64,000 bases of DNA from CBDFNC01 sp965249895 (GTDB taxonomy: Bacteria; Pseudomonadota; Gammaproteobacteria; Enterobacterales; CBDFNC01), in assembly GCA_965249895.1 (NCBI GenBank), contig CBDFNC010000003.1, positions 310,001 through 374,000 of the forward strand. The letters run 5' to 3'. Positions within the stretch are counted from its first letter, which is position 1, and each line of letters starts with the position of its first letter. The notes beneath the pieces were generated by a model. That model did not search any database, was not told the DNA's origin, and worked only from the letters and a program-made list of their open reading frames with translations. Of the stretch, positions 8,456 through 16,518 are shown one piece after another. A program made the translations under genes and the position numbers.

Positions 8456-10288
8456 ATGTGCGGTATCGTTGGCGCAGTAGCGCAGCGGGATGTTGCGGAG
8501 ATCCTACTAGAAGGGCTGCAAAGGTTAGAGTATCGCGGATATGATTCCGCGGGTATTGCTGTAATAGATGAACAAAAACAGCTTAACAGGGTACGACGTT
8601 TGGGTAAGGTTCAAGCCCTGGCTGATGCCCTTGAGCAGGCTCCTCTCCAGGGGGGGGCCGGGATCGCGCATACGCGCTGGGCAACTCATGGCGAACCTTC
8701 CGAGCTCAATGCTCACCCCCATGTTTCTGGCTCTGTGGTAGTTGTACACAATGGCATTATCGAAAACCACGAGACATTAAGAGAAAAACTCAAGGGGTTA
8801 GGCTTCGAGTTTACCTCTCAAACCGATACCGAAGTGATAGTCCACCTGGTCGAATACTATTTACGGGACACGGATAACCTTCTGGCTGCGGTGCAAAAAA
8901 CAGTGAAAGAGCTGGAAGGCGCATACGGTACTGTAGTAATGGACTCCAGAGATCCTGAGAAAATCGTGGTAGCACGGTCTGGGAGCCCTCTGGTTATTGG
9001 TTGTGGTGTTGGTGAACACTTTATTGCTTCGGATCAAATGGCATTATTGAATGTCACCCGGCGTTTTATGTTCCTGGAAGAAGGTGATGTTGCCGAGGTT
9101 AGCCGCCGTAATGTATCGGTTTACGATCTTTCCGGTAATCCAGTGGAGCGAGAAGTTACCGAGAGCCAAATCAGCCAGGACGTCAGCGATAAGGGTGAAT
9201 ACCGCCACTATATGCTGAAAGAGATCTTCGAACAGCCAGCCGCCATCATAAATACCCTGGAAGGTAGAATTGCACAGGACTCGATAATTTCTGAGGCATT
9301 CGGCAATGGCGCTAAAGATATCTTTAAGCAAGTGGAACATGTGCAGATTATTGCCTGCGGAACCTCGTATCATGCCGGAATGGTTGCACGCTACTGGTTG
9401 GAGTCGATGGCTGGGGTTTCCTGTAACGTTGAGATCGCCTCTGAGTTCAGATACAGAAAATCACACGTTCGTGCTAATAGCCTGCTGGTAACCCTATCCC
9501 AGTCTGGTGAAACGGCTGATACCCTGGCAGCCCTTAGGTTGGCGCAAAGCATGGATTATATGTCCAGTTTGAGTATCTGTAACGTGCCTGGCTCTTCTTT
9601 GGTGCGTGAATCTGACCTGTCCTTTATGACTCGTGCCGGTGCTGAAATTGGTGTGGCCTCTACCAAGGCGTTTACCACTCAGTTGGCTGCTTTGTTAATG
9701 TTCACAGGCGCTATCGGCAGACAAAAAAATGTCTTGTCGAAGAAGCAGGAAAAGGCCCTGGTGCAATCGCTGAATAATTTGCCGGATGCCATCGAGCAGG
9801 CCCTGCAATTAAACGATGAAATTGAAAAGTTAGCGGAAGACTTTGCCGAGAAGAGCCACAGTTTATTCCTGGGCCGTGGGGATCAATACCCTATCGCCAT
9901 GGAAGGCGCGCTTAAGCTGAAAGAGATCTCCTATATTCATGCCGAAGCCTATGCCGCCGGTGAGCTGAAACACGGACCACTGGCGCTCATTGATGCTGAT
10001 ATGCCCACCATAGTGGTAGCGCCAAACAATGAGTTGCTGGAAAAGCTGAAATCCAACATCGAAGAGGTGCGGGCCAGGGGTGGACACCTATATGTATTTG
10101 CCGATGAAGATGCCACCTTATCCAATGGCGAAGGGGTAACCTTGCTTCGTGTACCTCATGTGGATGAAATCCTGGCGCCAGTGGTTTACACAATTCCTTT
10201 ACAGCTGCTTTCCTATTATGTGGCCGTGATTAAAGGGACGGATGTGGATCAGCCAAGAAACTTGGCCAAATCCGTTACTGTGGAGTAG
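8456..10288 (+). CDS. glmS: Glutamine-fructose-6-phosphate aminotransferase (isomerizing)
   Basis: A 610-residue GlmS. Residue 2 is the catalytic cysteine (MCGIVGAV) exposed after Met removal. The glutaminase domain is followed by two SIS domains (CGTSYHAG, TLSQSGETADT, STKAFTTQ) and the conserved tail DQPRNLAKSVTVE. It makes glucosamine-6-phosphate from fructose-6-phosphate and glutamine, the entry to amino-sugar synthesis. Its 3' end is the recognition site of TnsD-type targeting proteins, and a Tn7-like element sits immediately downstream. The coding sequence is intact despite the insertion. Confidence 0.98.
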   Translation: MCGIVGAVAQRDVAEILLEGLQRLEYRGYDSAGIAVIDEQKQLNRVRRLGKVQALADALEQAPLQGGAGIAHTRWATHGEPSELNAHPHVSGSVVVVHNGIIENHETLREKLKGLGFEFTSQTDTEVIVHLVEYYLRDTDNLLAAVQKTVKELEGAYGTVVMDSRDPEKIVVARSGSPLVIGCGVGEHFIASDQMALLNVTRRFMFLEEGDVAEVSRRNVSVYDLSGNPVEREVTESQISQDVSDKGEYRHYMLKEIFEQPAAIINTLEGRIAQDSIISEAFGNGAKDIFKQVEHVQIIACGTSYHAGMVARYWLESMAGVSCNVEIASEFRYRKSHVRANSLLVTLSQSGETADTLAALRLAQSMDYMSSLSICNVPGSSLVRESDLSFMTRAGAEIGVASTKAFTTQLAALLMFTGAIGRQKNVLSKKQEKALVQSLNNLPDAIEQALQLNDEIEKLAEDFAEKSHSLFLGRGDQYPIAMEGALKLKEISYIHAEAYAAGELKHGPLALIDADMPTIVVAPNNELLEKLKSNIEEVRARGGHLYVFADEDATLSNGEGVTLLRVPHVDEILAPVVYTIPLQLLSYYVAVIKGTDVDQPRNLAKSVTVE

Positions 10289-10313
10289 CTTGCTTTGCAA
10301 CGAGGTTTTTTAT
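10250..10313 (+). other. attTn7 target site (glmS 3' end) with TTTAT target duplication
   Basis: The last codons of glmS (NLAKSVTVE and stop) are the conserved TnsD recognition region. The element begins at 10314, 25 bp after the stop, and the five bases before it (10309-10313) are TTTAT. The same TTTAT follows the other end at 32741-32745. Both the distance from the stop and the 5-bp duplication match Tn7 attTn7 insertion. Confidence 0.9.
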
Positions 10314-10380
10314 TGTGGGAGAGTAATAAAGTCTCATACTGAGTATTAAAGTATCATACTGAGTAATAAAGTTGCATACT
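10314..10380. repeat. Tn7-like right end: terminal TGTGGGA plus three contiguous 20-bp TnsB-type sites
   Basis: After the TGTGGGA tip come three head-to-tail 20-bp units with no spacing, at 10321-10340, 10341-10360 and 10361-10380. Each has the form GAGTA(A/T)TAAAG, four variable bases, then CATACT or a close variant. The same unit, inverted, occurs three times with spacers in the left end. Closely packed sites on the right and spaced sites on the left is the classical Tn7 arrangement for TnsB binding. Confidence 0.88.
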
Positions 10381-10383
10381 GAA

Positions 10384-10428
10384 ACCACCCTGGCTATGCT
10401 CAAATAGTGAGCACAGCCAGGGTGGTTT
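10384..10428 (+). promoter_or_regulatory. Strong hairpin with T-run directly upstream of tnsA
   Basis: A 12-bp perfect stem (ACCACCCTGGCT with AGCCAGGGTGGT), one A/C mismatch, then a 6-bp inner stem (TGCTCA with TGAGCA) and a 5-base loop. TTTTCTT follows and the tnsA ATG begins 4 bases after the hairpin. It has the shape of an intrinsic terminator and also covers the only purine-rich sequence that could bind ribosomes. A relic at 25449-25488 keeps the same shape with different bases. Likely roles are blocking read-through from glmS, attenuation, or masking tnsA translation. Confidence 0.75.
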
Positions 10429-10432
10429 TCTT

Positions 10433-11260
10433 ATGGCCAGGAAAAAGTACGGCAATACCGAAGCGAAGAACCAGCGATGGATTAAAGAAGGACGCGGCTC
10501 CGGTAGGGGAGATGAATATAAACCCTGGATTACCGTCCGCGACCTCCCTTCTGAAGGCCGCTCCCACCGAATTTTTGGCCATAAGTCTCAACGGACCCAC
10601 CAACTTCTCTCTGATCTAGAGTTAGCCGTCTTTCTATTGCTTGAATGGGATCACGAAGTGACAGATATTCGTGAGCAGTTCCCATTAGAGATACAAGTTA
10701 CGAACTCCATTGCATCTGATGCCGGAATTTCACACCCAGCGTTTTCGGGTATCAAGCAATATATGTCTTCAGATTTTTTGGTTAATTCCATAGATTCTAA
10801 ATGCCCCAAATTTGTACTTCAAGCCAAGCGATCTGAAGCATTAGTCGATCCCAGGACAATAGAGAAGCTTGAACTAGAGCGGCGTTACTGGCTTGAGAAA
10901 GAGGTTCCTTGGTTCATCGTTACAGAGCTCGAGATACCTAAGATCGCAGCCAAAAATATTGAATGGTTATATCCAGCGCAAAGAGATGCAGTAGAACCTG
11001 ATGTTCTGATAGAGCGTACCCAGTTTTATGCACATCACTTCAGTGAGAAACCAAATAGCCTGCTTGTCGATATCTGTAAGGTATTAGATTTGGCTTATGC
11101 ACTGCCAAAAGGTGAGTCTCTGTTTGAAGTTAGGCAGCTATTGGCAAAACGATGTTTCTATTTCGATTTGTTTATTCAGGCTCATAAATTAAAAGCCAAC
11201 AACCTAACCTTGGAAAATATGGACTGTTTAGTAGAGGCACTTTATGTTTCGAATCAATGA
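10433..11260 (+). CDS. tnsA: TnsA transposase endonuclease subunit
   Basis: A 275-residue TnsA, nearly the same length as Tn7 TnsA. The restriction-enzyme-like catalytic residues fall at the same numbers as in Tn7: E63 (DLELAVF), D114 (SSDF), Q130 and K132 (VLQAKRSE). TnsA cuts the 5' strands at the transposon ends so that transposition is cut-and-paste. The C-terminal half is the winged-helix-type region that contacts TnsC in Tn7. The stop overlaps the tnsB start by 17 bp. A strong hairpin ends 4 bp before the start codon, leaving no exposed ribosome-binding site. Confidence 0.95.
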   Translation: MARKKYGNTEAKNQRWIKEGRGSGRGDEYKPWITVRDLPSEGRSHRIFGHKSQRTHQLLSDLELAVFLLLEWDHEVTDIREQFPLEIQVTNSIASDAGISHPAFSGIKQYMSSDFLVNSIDSKCPKFVLQAKRSEALVDPRTIEKLELERRYWLEKEVPWFIVTELEIPKIAAKNIEWLYPAQRDAVEPDVLIERTQFYAHHFSEKPNSLLVDICKVLDLAYALPKGESLFEVRQLLAKRCFYFDLFIQAHKLKANNLTLENMDCLVEALYVSNQ

Positions 11261-13331
11261 GGTGCTAGCGTATGAAGATAATAAATACCGAATTTTGGAT
11301 GTATTTCCTGACACGGTTGTTTGGATCTCTATCGATGATAAAAAAGCGTTTCCATCTTTAATCGAGGTAGCTGAACTTCGGTTAGCTATTGATGATGAGT
11401 TGTTAAAAAGGGAGCCTGATCCTTATAGCGATTTAGCGTTACAGAGCCCAGAGGAAGGAACGATAGCTAGAGAGAAAAGAGATAAAAATCACCAGCTTAT
11501 AAAGCCGTTAATTGATAGTCATGAATACTATTTACCTAAGTCTCGTTCAGCAATTATCAACAAAATAATCGCTGAGCAAGGTTCAACTAAGCAGACTCTG
11601 TATCGGTTGGCTAGGCAATATTGGCAACGTGGCCAAACTGCAAATGCACTCATTCCTGATTACAAAAATTCCGGAGCAAAAGGGAAAAAACGGGTCGCAA
11701 AAGAGGCAAAGCTAGGTCGCCCTAGGGTACATATGCCCGGTACTGGCGTTAACATCGATGAGTTTATAGCGCGTTTGTTTCGCATTGCGATAGATAAATA
11801 TCTTCTTACAGATAAAGGTTATTCGTTTCCTTATGCCCATCGCAGGTTCAAAGATGCTTATGAAACCTACTTTCCCGATGTGCCAGAGGAAGAAATCCCC
11901 ACCAATTGGCAGATGAATCACTTTTACAAACGAGAATATACACAAGTAGAGAAGGTTGAAAAACGCAGCAATAAAATTGAGTTTAATAAAGATATTAGAC
12001 CCCTGCATAGTACAGAAAATACTCAGGTATTAGGGCCAGGTTCCCGCTTTGAGATAGACGCAACGATAGCCGATATCTATGTAGTTTCAGATAGTGATCG
12101 AAGCCAAATTGTCGGTAGGCCAGTTGTTTACCTGGTTAAAGATGTATTTAGCAGAATGGTTGCAGGATTTTACGTTGGTTTCGAAAACCCTTCTTATGTT
12201 GCCGCTATGCAAGCTTTGTCCATGGCCATGACGGATAAAGTGGATATTTGTAAGCAGTATGGCTTTGATATTGATGAACAAGATTGGCCTGTCATCGGTT
12301 TACCGGATGCTATTTTGGCAGATAGAGGTGAATTGTTAGGGCACCAGATAGAAAGCTTGGAGAACAGCTTTTCCGTAAGGATTGAGAATACTCCCCCTTA
12401 TAGAGGTGAAGCTAAAGGAATAATTGAGCGCAGTTTTAAAACGCTACAAGCTGATTTTACTCCCTTTGTGCCAGGTTTTGTCACTGGTACTAAAATCAAA
12501 AAACGCGGCGATAAAGACTATCGATTAGATGCAAAAATATCTGTCCGTGAGTTTAAAGAGATCATCCTATCTTCTATTTTGTACCACAACCAATACGCAA
12601 CGCTTAAAAAATACGATAGAGATGCTGATATGCCCGCAGATTTACCATTTGTTCCTTTGTATTTGTGGAACTGGGGGCTTCAGCATCGAACTGGCAGGTT
12701 GAGATCGGCTTCTGAAGAGGTGCTAAAGATTTGCTTAATGCCGCGCGTTAAAGCTACTTTGTCTGATCTGGGGATCCGTGCTTTCGGTGTTTATTACACA
12801 TCACCCAAAGTGATTCAATCGGGTTGGCTGCATAGATCTTCTGAGGCGGTAAGACCCTCTAGTGTAGAAGCTGCCTATGACCCTGCTTCAGCAGACCATA
12901 TTTACATCTTCCCTAAGAAAAATAGTACTGAATTCTGGATATGTAAGCTGGCCGAACGATCTAGAGAGTTTATTGGCTGCTCTTTTTGGCATGTGTGGAG
13001 CATTCAAGATCAGCAGAAGAAATCGATGGCCAAAGCCGATCAGCTTTCGGAGCAGAAAAAGCGAGAGCATGAGCGCTTTATCCAGGAAAAAATAGAGGCC
13101 GCTAAAGATAAAGCGCCAGACACGTCCTGTCTCACCAATGCCGAGCGAATTAGGGCTATCAATGACAACAAGCGCAAAGAGAAAGAAAAGGAGAGGCGGG
13201 AGACTGCCTATCGCCCTCCGGCAAGGGACGGCGAACAACCGGCAGAATTGCATCATATCGCCGGGCCCGAAGCTGGTGAGCTTAGTTATCCGGATCATAT
13301 AAATGAACTGTTTGATGATGAGGACGAGTAA
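11244..13331 (+). CDS. tnsB: TnsB DDE transposase subunit
   Basis: A 695-residue TnsB (Tn7 TnsB is about 702). It binds the repeated end sequences and performs 3' strand cleavage and joining. The rve/DDE core is visible with D272 (FEIDATIAD), D360 (AILADRG) and E395 (GIIERSF), one residue off the Tn7 numbering. N-terminal helix-turn-helix DNA-binding segments span roughly residues 80-240. The C-terminus is charged and ends in an acidic tail (NELFDDEDE), the kind of tail through which Tn7 TnsB contacts TnsC. The next ORF begins at the following base. Confidence 0.95.
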   Translation: MFRINEVLAYEDNKYRILDVFPDTVVWISIDDKKAFPSLIEVAELRLAIDDELLKREPDPYSDLALQSPEEGTIAREKRDKNHQLIKPLIDSHEYYLPKSRSAIINKIIAEQGSTKQTLYRLARQYWQRGQTANALIPDYKNSGAKGKKRVAKEAKLGRPRVHMPGTGVNIDEFIARLFRIAIDKYLLTDKGYSFPYAHRRFKDAYETYFPDVPEEEIPTNWQMNHFYKREYTQVEKVEKRSNKIEFNKDIRPLHSTENTQVLGPGSRFEIDATIADIYVVSDSDRSQIVGRPVVYLVKDVFSRMVAGFYVGFENPSYVAAMQALSMAMTDKVDICKQYGFDIDEQDWPVIGLPDAILADRGELLGHQIESLENSFSVRIENTPPYRGEAKGIIERSFKTLQADFTPFVPGFVTGTKIKKRGDKDYRLDAKISVREFKEIILSSILYHNQYATLKKYDRDADMPADLPFVPLYLWNWGLQHRTGRLRSASEEVLKICLMPRVKATLSDLGIRAFGVYYTSPKVIQSGWLHRSSEAVRPSSVEAAYDPASADHIYIFPKKNSTEFWICKLAERSREFIGCSFWHVWSIQDQQKKSMAKADQLSEQKKREHERFIQEKIEAAKDKAPDTSCLTNAERIRAINDNKRKEKEKERRETAYRPPARDGEQPAELHHIAGPEAGELSYPDHINELFDDEDE

Positions 13332-13595
13332 ATGGCATTACCAGAAAATTTTGTGCATGCTGTCTACCGTGATCCCGGCTCTAAGCGGTACAGGGGCAAC
13401 CCGTTGATCGAGGCTTTAACGCCCATCATGTCCATTGAACAGATAAAGAAAGGGCTGAAAGGGAAAGTCTTGTTTGATCCCGGTGATATCTATGCAGATG
13501 GCAGGAAGCGGGCCCATGAAGTTTCTGCCTTATTAGACGATTTTTTCAACCAATCGCCAACCACCTCCAACTTGAAGAGAGAATATCCATCATGA
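13332..13595 (+). CDS. N-terminal fragment of TnsC as a separate ORF
   Basis: An 87-residue ORF beginning right after the tnsB stop. The segment VHAVYRDPGSKRYRGNPLIEA corresponds to the extreme N-terminus of Tn7 TnsC (IQAVYRDTG, then YRDNPFIEAL). The main TnsC ATPase follows in a different frame with an ATGA start-stop overlap. So TnsC is either naturally made as two coupled chains or split by an indel near 13585-13595. The ATGA overlap and the neat break before the conserved MIRSGYVGRN start favour coupled translation; I cannot exclude a mutation. Confidence 0.75.
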   Translation: MALPENFVHAVYRDPGSKRYRGNPLIEALTPIMSIEQIKKGLKGKVLFDPGDIYADGRKRAHEVSALLDDFFNQSPTTSNLKREYPS

Positions 13596-15001
13596 TCCGC
13601 AGCGGTTATGTTGGCCGCAACCTGAGTGATGGTTCCTTGAATCGCCATATGCAAAATGGCTACGAGCGAATTATGACCGGGGATTTGGATAGCTTCCGGT
13701 TTGCCCAGACCCGATCTACAGCCCGTAGCTTGTCGTTGATCGGCTGTTCTGGTAGTGGGAAAAGCTCAACTATCAGTCGTATCCTGGCTACTTACCCCCA
13801 GGTTATCTTTCATGAAAAACTTAACTTTACCCAACTCAGCTACCTGAAAATAGAATGCCCTAACAACGGGTCGCTGAAGAGCCTTTGTCTGAATTTTTTC
13901 CGGGAAGTGGATAGGGTGCTGCATACCAATTACGAGCAAAGGTATGGGCAAAAACGTCACGGCCAGCCAACGTTGCTGGCCCTGATGAGCCAAGTTGCCA
14001 CCCACCGTGCTATTGGTATCCTGGTTATCGACGAAATTCAGCGGTTGAGCAGGAAGCGTTCCGGTGGCCAGGAAACCATGTTGGAGTTCTTCGTAGAACT
14101 GGTTAATACAGTGGGGGTTCCGGTGATCCTGGTGGGCACGCCTAAAGCAAGGCCTATCTTTGAGTTGGAACTTCAATCTGGTCGCCGCAGTGCCGGGTTT
14201 GGCTCGCTATTTTGGGAACCAATGCGAGCGCCTAAGCCCAAGGCTGACCCTAAAACGGGTAAGTTGAGGCATACCGAGTGGATGGCCTTCACGGACACGC
14301 TTTGGAGATACCAGTGGCTGCAAAAGCGTGATGAAGTGCTTTCGGAGGAAATTCGGGAATATTGGTATGACCTATCCCAGGGCGTGCTAGATATAGTTGT
14401 AAAGCTATTTGTTCTTGCCCAGATAAGGGCCATTGCTACCGGCGTGGAATTGATCTCCATACCCTTATTGAAACAAGTCTACGAGGATGAGCTCAAGCCT
14501 GTTCACCCCATGTTGGCGGCGTTACGTTCGGGTGATCCAGAGCTGATTTCAAAGTACTCGGACCTCCATGTTCAAGACATTGATAAGCGGGTTCTTAAAC
14601 TGCGTCAAAAGATCGAAGCCTCCCGGCTAAACGCAGACTCCGAGCGTGAACATTTTTCCGGCAACGAACAGGCACTTAGGCTGTATAACCTGCTTCTAGG
14701 TATGGAGTGTAAATCGGATCTGCTCGTCCCCTTGGTTGATAAGGTATTTGCCGAACATCCAAAGTTATCAGTAAGGGAAATGATCCCACTGGTGCTGGAG
14801 TGGTATGAAAATCCAAAAGTAACTCAAGACAAGGCTTCTAAAGCTGGGAGGAAACGGGTTAAACCGGATGATTGGCATAGGCTGGGTGCCGATGACCTAA
14901 GGTTTAAAGCAACTCAAGTCAGTGGAGGTAAGCTCTACGAACTTCTTAAAGAGCAAAACCATATTTTTGAACTAGAAGACTGGGTAAGAAAAGTGAGTTA
15001 G
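13592..15001 (+). CDS. tnsC: TnsC AAA+ ATPase, main part
   Basis: A 469-residue AAA+ regulator linking target recognition by TnsD or TnsE to the TnsAB transposase. Walker A is GCSGSGKSS, Walker B is ILVIDEIQ, and GTPKARPIFE lies in the sensor region. It matches Tn7 TnsC from MIRGGYVGRN onward; the missing first 85 or so residues are encoded by the preceding overlapping ORF. The lysine-rich C-terminus is where Tn7 TnsC contacts TnsA. tnsD begins 3 bp after the stop. Confidence 0.92.
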   Translation: MIRSGYVGRNLSDGSLNRHMQNGYERIMTGDLDSFRFAQTRSTARSLSLIGCSGSGKSSTISRILATYPQVIFHEKLNFTQLSYLKIECPNNGSLKSLCLNFFREVDRVLHTNYEQRYGQKRHGQPTLLALMSQVATHRAIGILVIDEIQRLSRKRSGGQETMLEFFVELVNTVGVPVILVGTPKARPIFELELQSGRRSAGFGSLFWEPMRAPKPKADPKTGKLRHTEWMAFTDTLWRYQWLQKRDEVLSEEIREYWYDLSQGVLDIVVKLFVLAQIRAIATGVELISIPLLKQVYEDELKPVHPMLAALRSGDPELISKYSDLHVQDIDKRVLKLRQKIEASRLNADSEREHFSGNEQALRLYNLLLGMECKSDLLVPLVDKVFAEHPKLSVREMIPLVLEWYENPKVTQDKASKAGRKRVKPDDWHRLGADDLRFKATQVSGGKLYELLKEQNHIFELEDWVRKVS

Positions 15002-15003
15002 TT

Positions 15004-16518
15004 ATGCTTGGGTTTCCTGTTCCTTACAACGGTGAGCTGATTTACAGTACAGTGGCTAGGGCTGGGATCCACTTCGGAATAGAATCTCCCAAAGAGCTCC
15101 TAGATGAAGTTTTTGATGATCGTAAGGTCGTGGCAACAGTTGATTTACTATGTCACCTAGGCGCGGTTGCTGCCTTGTATCCGGAAGTGCTTGAACTAGG
15201 TATAGAAAACATAGCCTACAAGCACACCCTTTTGCCCATCTATGCTCCATTTGTCACAGAAGGGAGGCGCCAACAATGCCTAAAGTGGATGGGAGGAGTC
15301 TCACAAGGGGCGGTGCATTTGGCGCTTGGTGTGGCTGCATCAAGAGTAAAGCAACCTGTGAACCTGAGGTATTGCCCTAAATGCTTTGAAACGCAGCTAG
15401 CTGAACATGGCGAGTATTTTTGGCATCGTCAATGGCAGGTCGCTGGAGCCGATTGCTGTTTGGAGCATGGTCTGCTGAACACGACATCTGTTGAACGGCA
15501 TGGTTACCATCGTCATGAATTTTCTCCTGCAAGCCCAAGTAGTTGCCCCAGTATTGGCCAGAATGATTCATCCTGCCAGTCTAGGGTTGTAACCAGGCAA
15601 GTCGATAACCTCTTAAACATGCCTAAGCGACCTTCACCGAGTTTTAATCAATGGACTGGATTCTATCGGTCGTTGGTGCAAAAGGGTGGCTGCAATCGAG
15701 GGCAGCAGATAGATTATGACGCTATTAAACAGCGTGTTATCAGGCGTTGGGGGCAAGACTGGTTACGTAATCACGCGCTAATCGTTAACGGTGAACAATG
15801 CTGCTGGCTGAGATCAATATTTAGAAAGCACCGCAAGTCATTCAGCTATCTGGAGCATATTGTTGTATTGGATGCGTTTTTACCTGAGGGATGGAACATA
15901 GAAGCGGTAATTGGAGCGGTTTCGGCTTTACCTGTTGAGGGAGACGTTTCCCTTGAACCTTCATTACCCTGGCCTGCGAGCGGTAAGGTGGCTCAGGAAT
16001 ATCGGGAGAAATGGAGCAACTTGGTTTGCAACCACGGGCCTAAGCAAGCCAGGTTAAATCATGGTGGGGCTATATACGCCTGGCTTTATCGGCATGATAG
16101 AAACTGGTTGCTGTATACAGATAGGCACTATCAACAGGCCAAGGAGCCTGTAAATAACAGGGTTGACTGGGAAGCCCGAGATCTCGCCCTCGTCCGGGCG
16201 CTTTGTAAGGTTCGTGAAGAATACGATCTGGAGTTGAACTCGCCACGCAAATCGATGAACTGGTACCTGTCAAAAATTGAACACGCATCAACTGTTGAGA
16301 AAAAACTCGATAAACTTCCTCTGACTAGATTGTTTTTTAGTAAGTTTTGTGAGTCTATTGAGGAATGTCAGATTAGAAGAATTACCTGCTCAGCCATAGG
16401 CTTATCGTCGGATAGGCAGTCCTTGAAGAGGTGGAAGATCCTGCGATTGTCTGGCTTGAGCGAAGAGCGGCTTCAGGTGCTGACAAGGCAGTTTTTAGAA
16501 ACGATAGTCGAGGCATGA
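15004..16518 (+). CDS. tnsD: TnsD/TniQ-family target selector
   Basis: A 504-residue protein close in length to Tn7 TnsD (508). It opens with the TniQ signature FPVPYNGELIYSTVAR. Zinc-binding residues are visible in CPKCFETQ and then CCLEHG about 30 residues on. TnsD binds the 3' end of glmS and directs insertion just past the stop, which is where this element sits. It is translated in series with tnsC (2-bp gap) and overlaps tnsE by ATGA. Confidence 0.93.
   Translation: MLGFPVPYNGELIYSTVARAGIHFGIESPKELLDEVFDDRKVVATVDLLCHLGAVAALYPEVLELGIENIAYKHTLLPIYAPFVTEGRRQQCLKWMGGVSQGAVHLALGVAASRVKQPVNLRYCPKCFETQLAEHGEYFWHRQWQVAGADCCLEHGLLNTTSVERHGYHRHEFSPASPSSCPSIGQNDSSCQSRVVTRQVDNLLNMPKRPSPSFNQWTGFYRSLVQKGGCNRGQQIDYDAIKQRVIRRWGQDWLRNHALIVNGEQCCWLRSIFRKHRKSFSYLEHIVVLDAFLPEGWNIEAVIGAVSALPVEGDVSLEPSLPWPASGKVAQEYREKWSNLVCNHGPKQARLNHGGAIYAWLYRHDRNWLLYTDRHYQQAKEPVNNRVDWEARDLALVRALCKVREEYDLELNSPRKSMNWYLSKIEHASTVEKKLDKLPLTRLFFSKFCESIEECQIRRITCSAIGLSSDRQSLKRWKILRLSGLSEERLQVLTRQFLETIVEA

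Noticed and set aside
10321..10380. Short CRISPR-like repeat array
   Set aside because: The 20-bp units are contiguous with no spacers and recur at the other transposon end, so they are transposase-binding sites.
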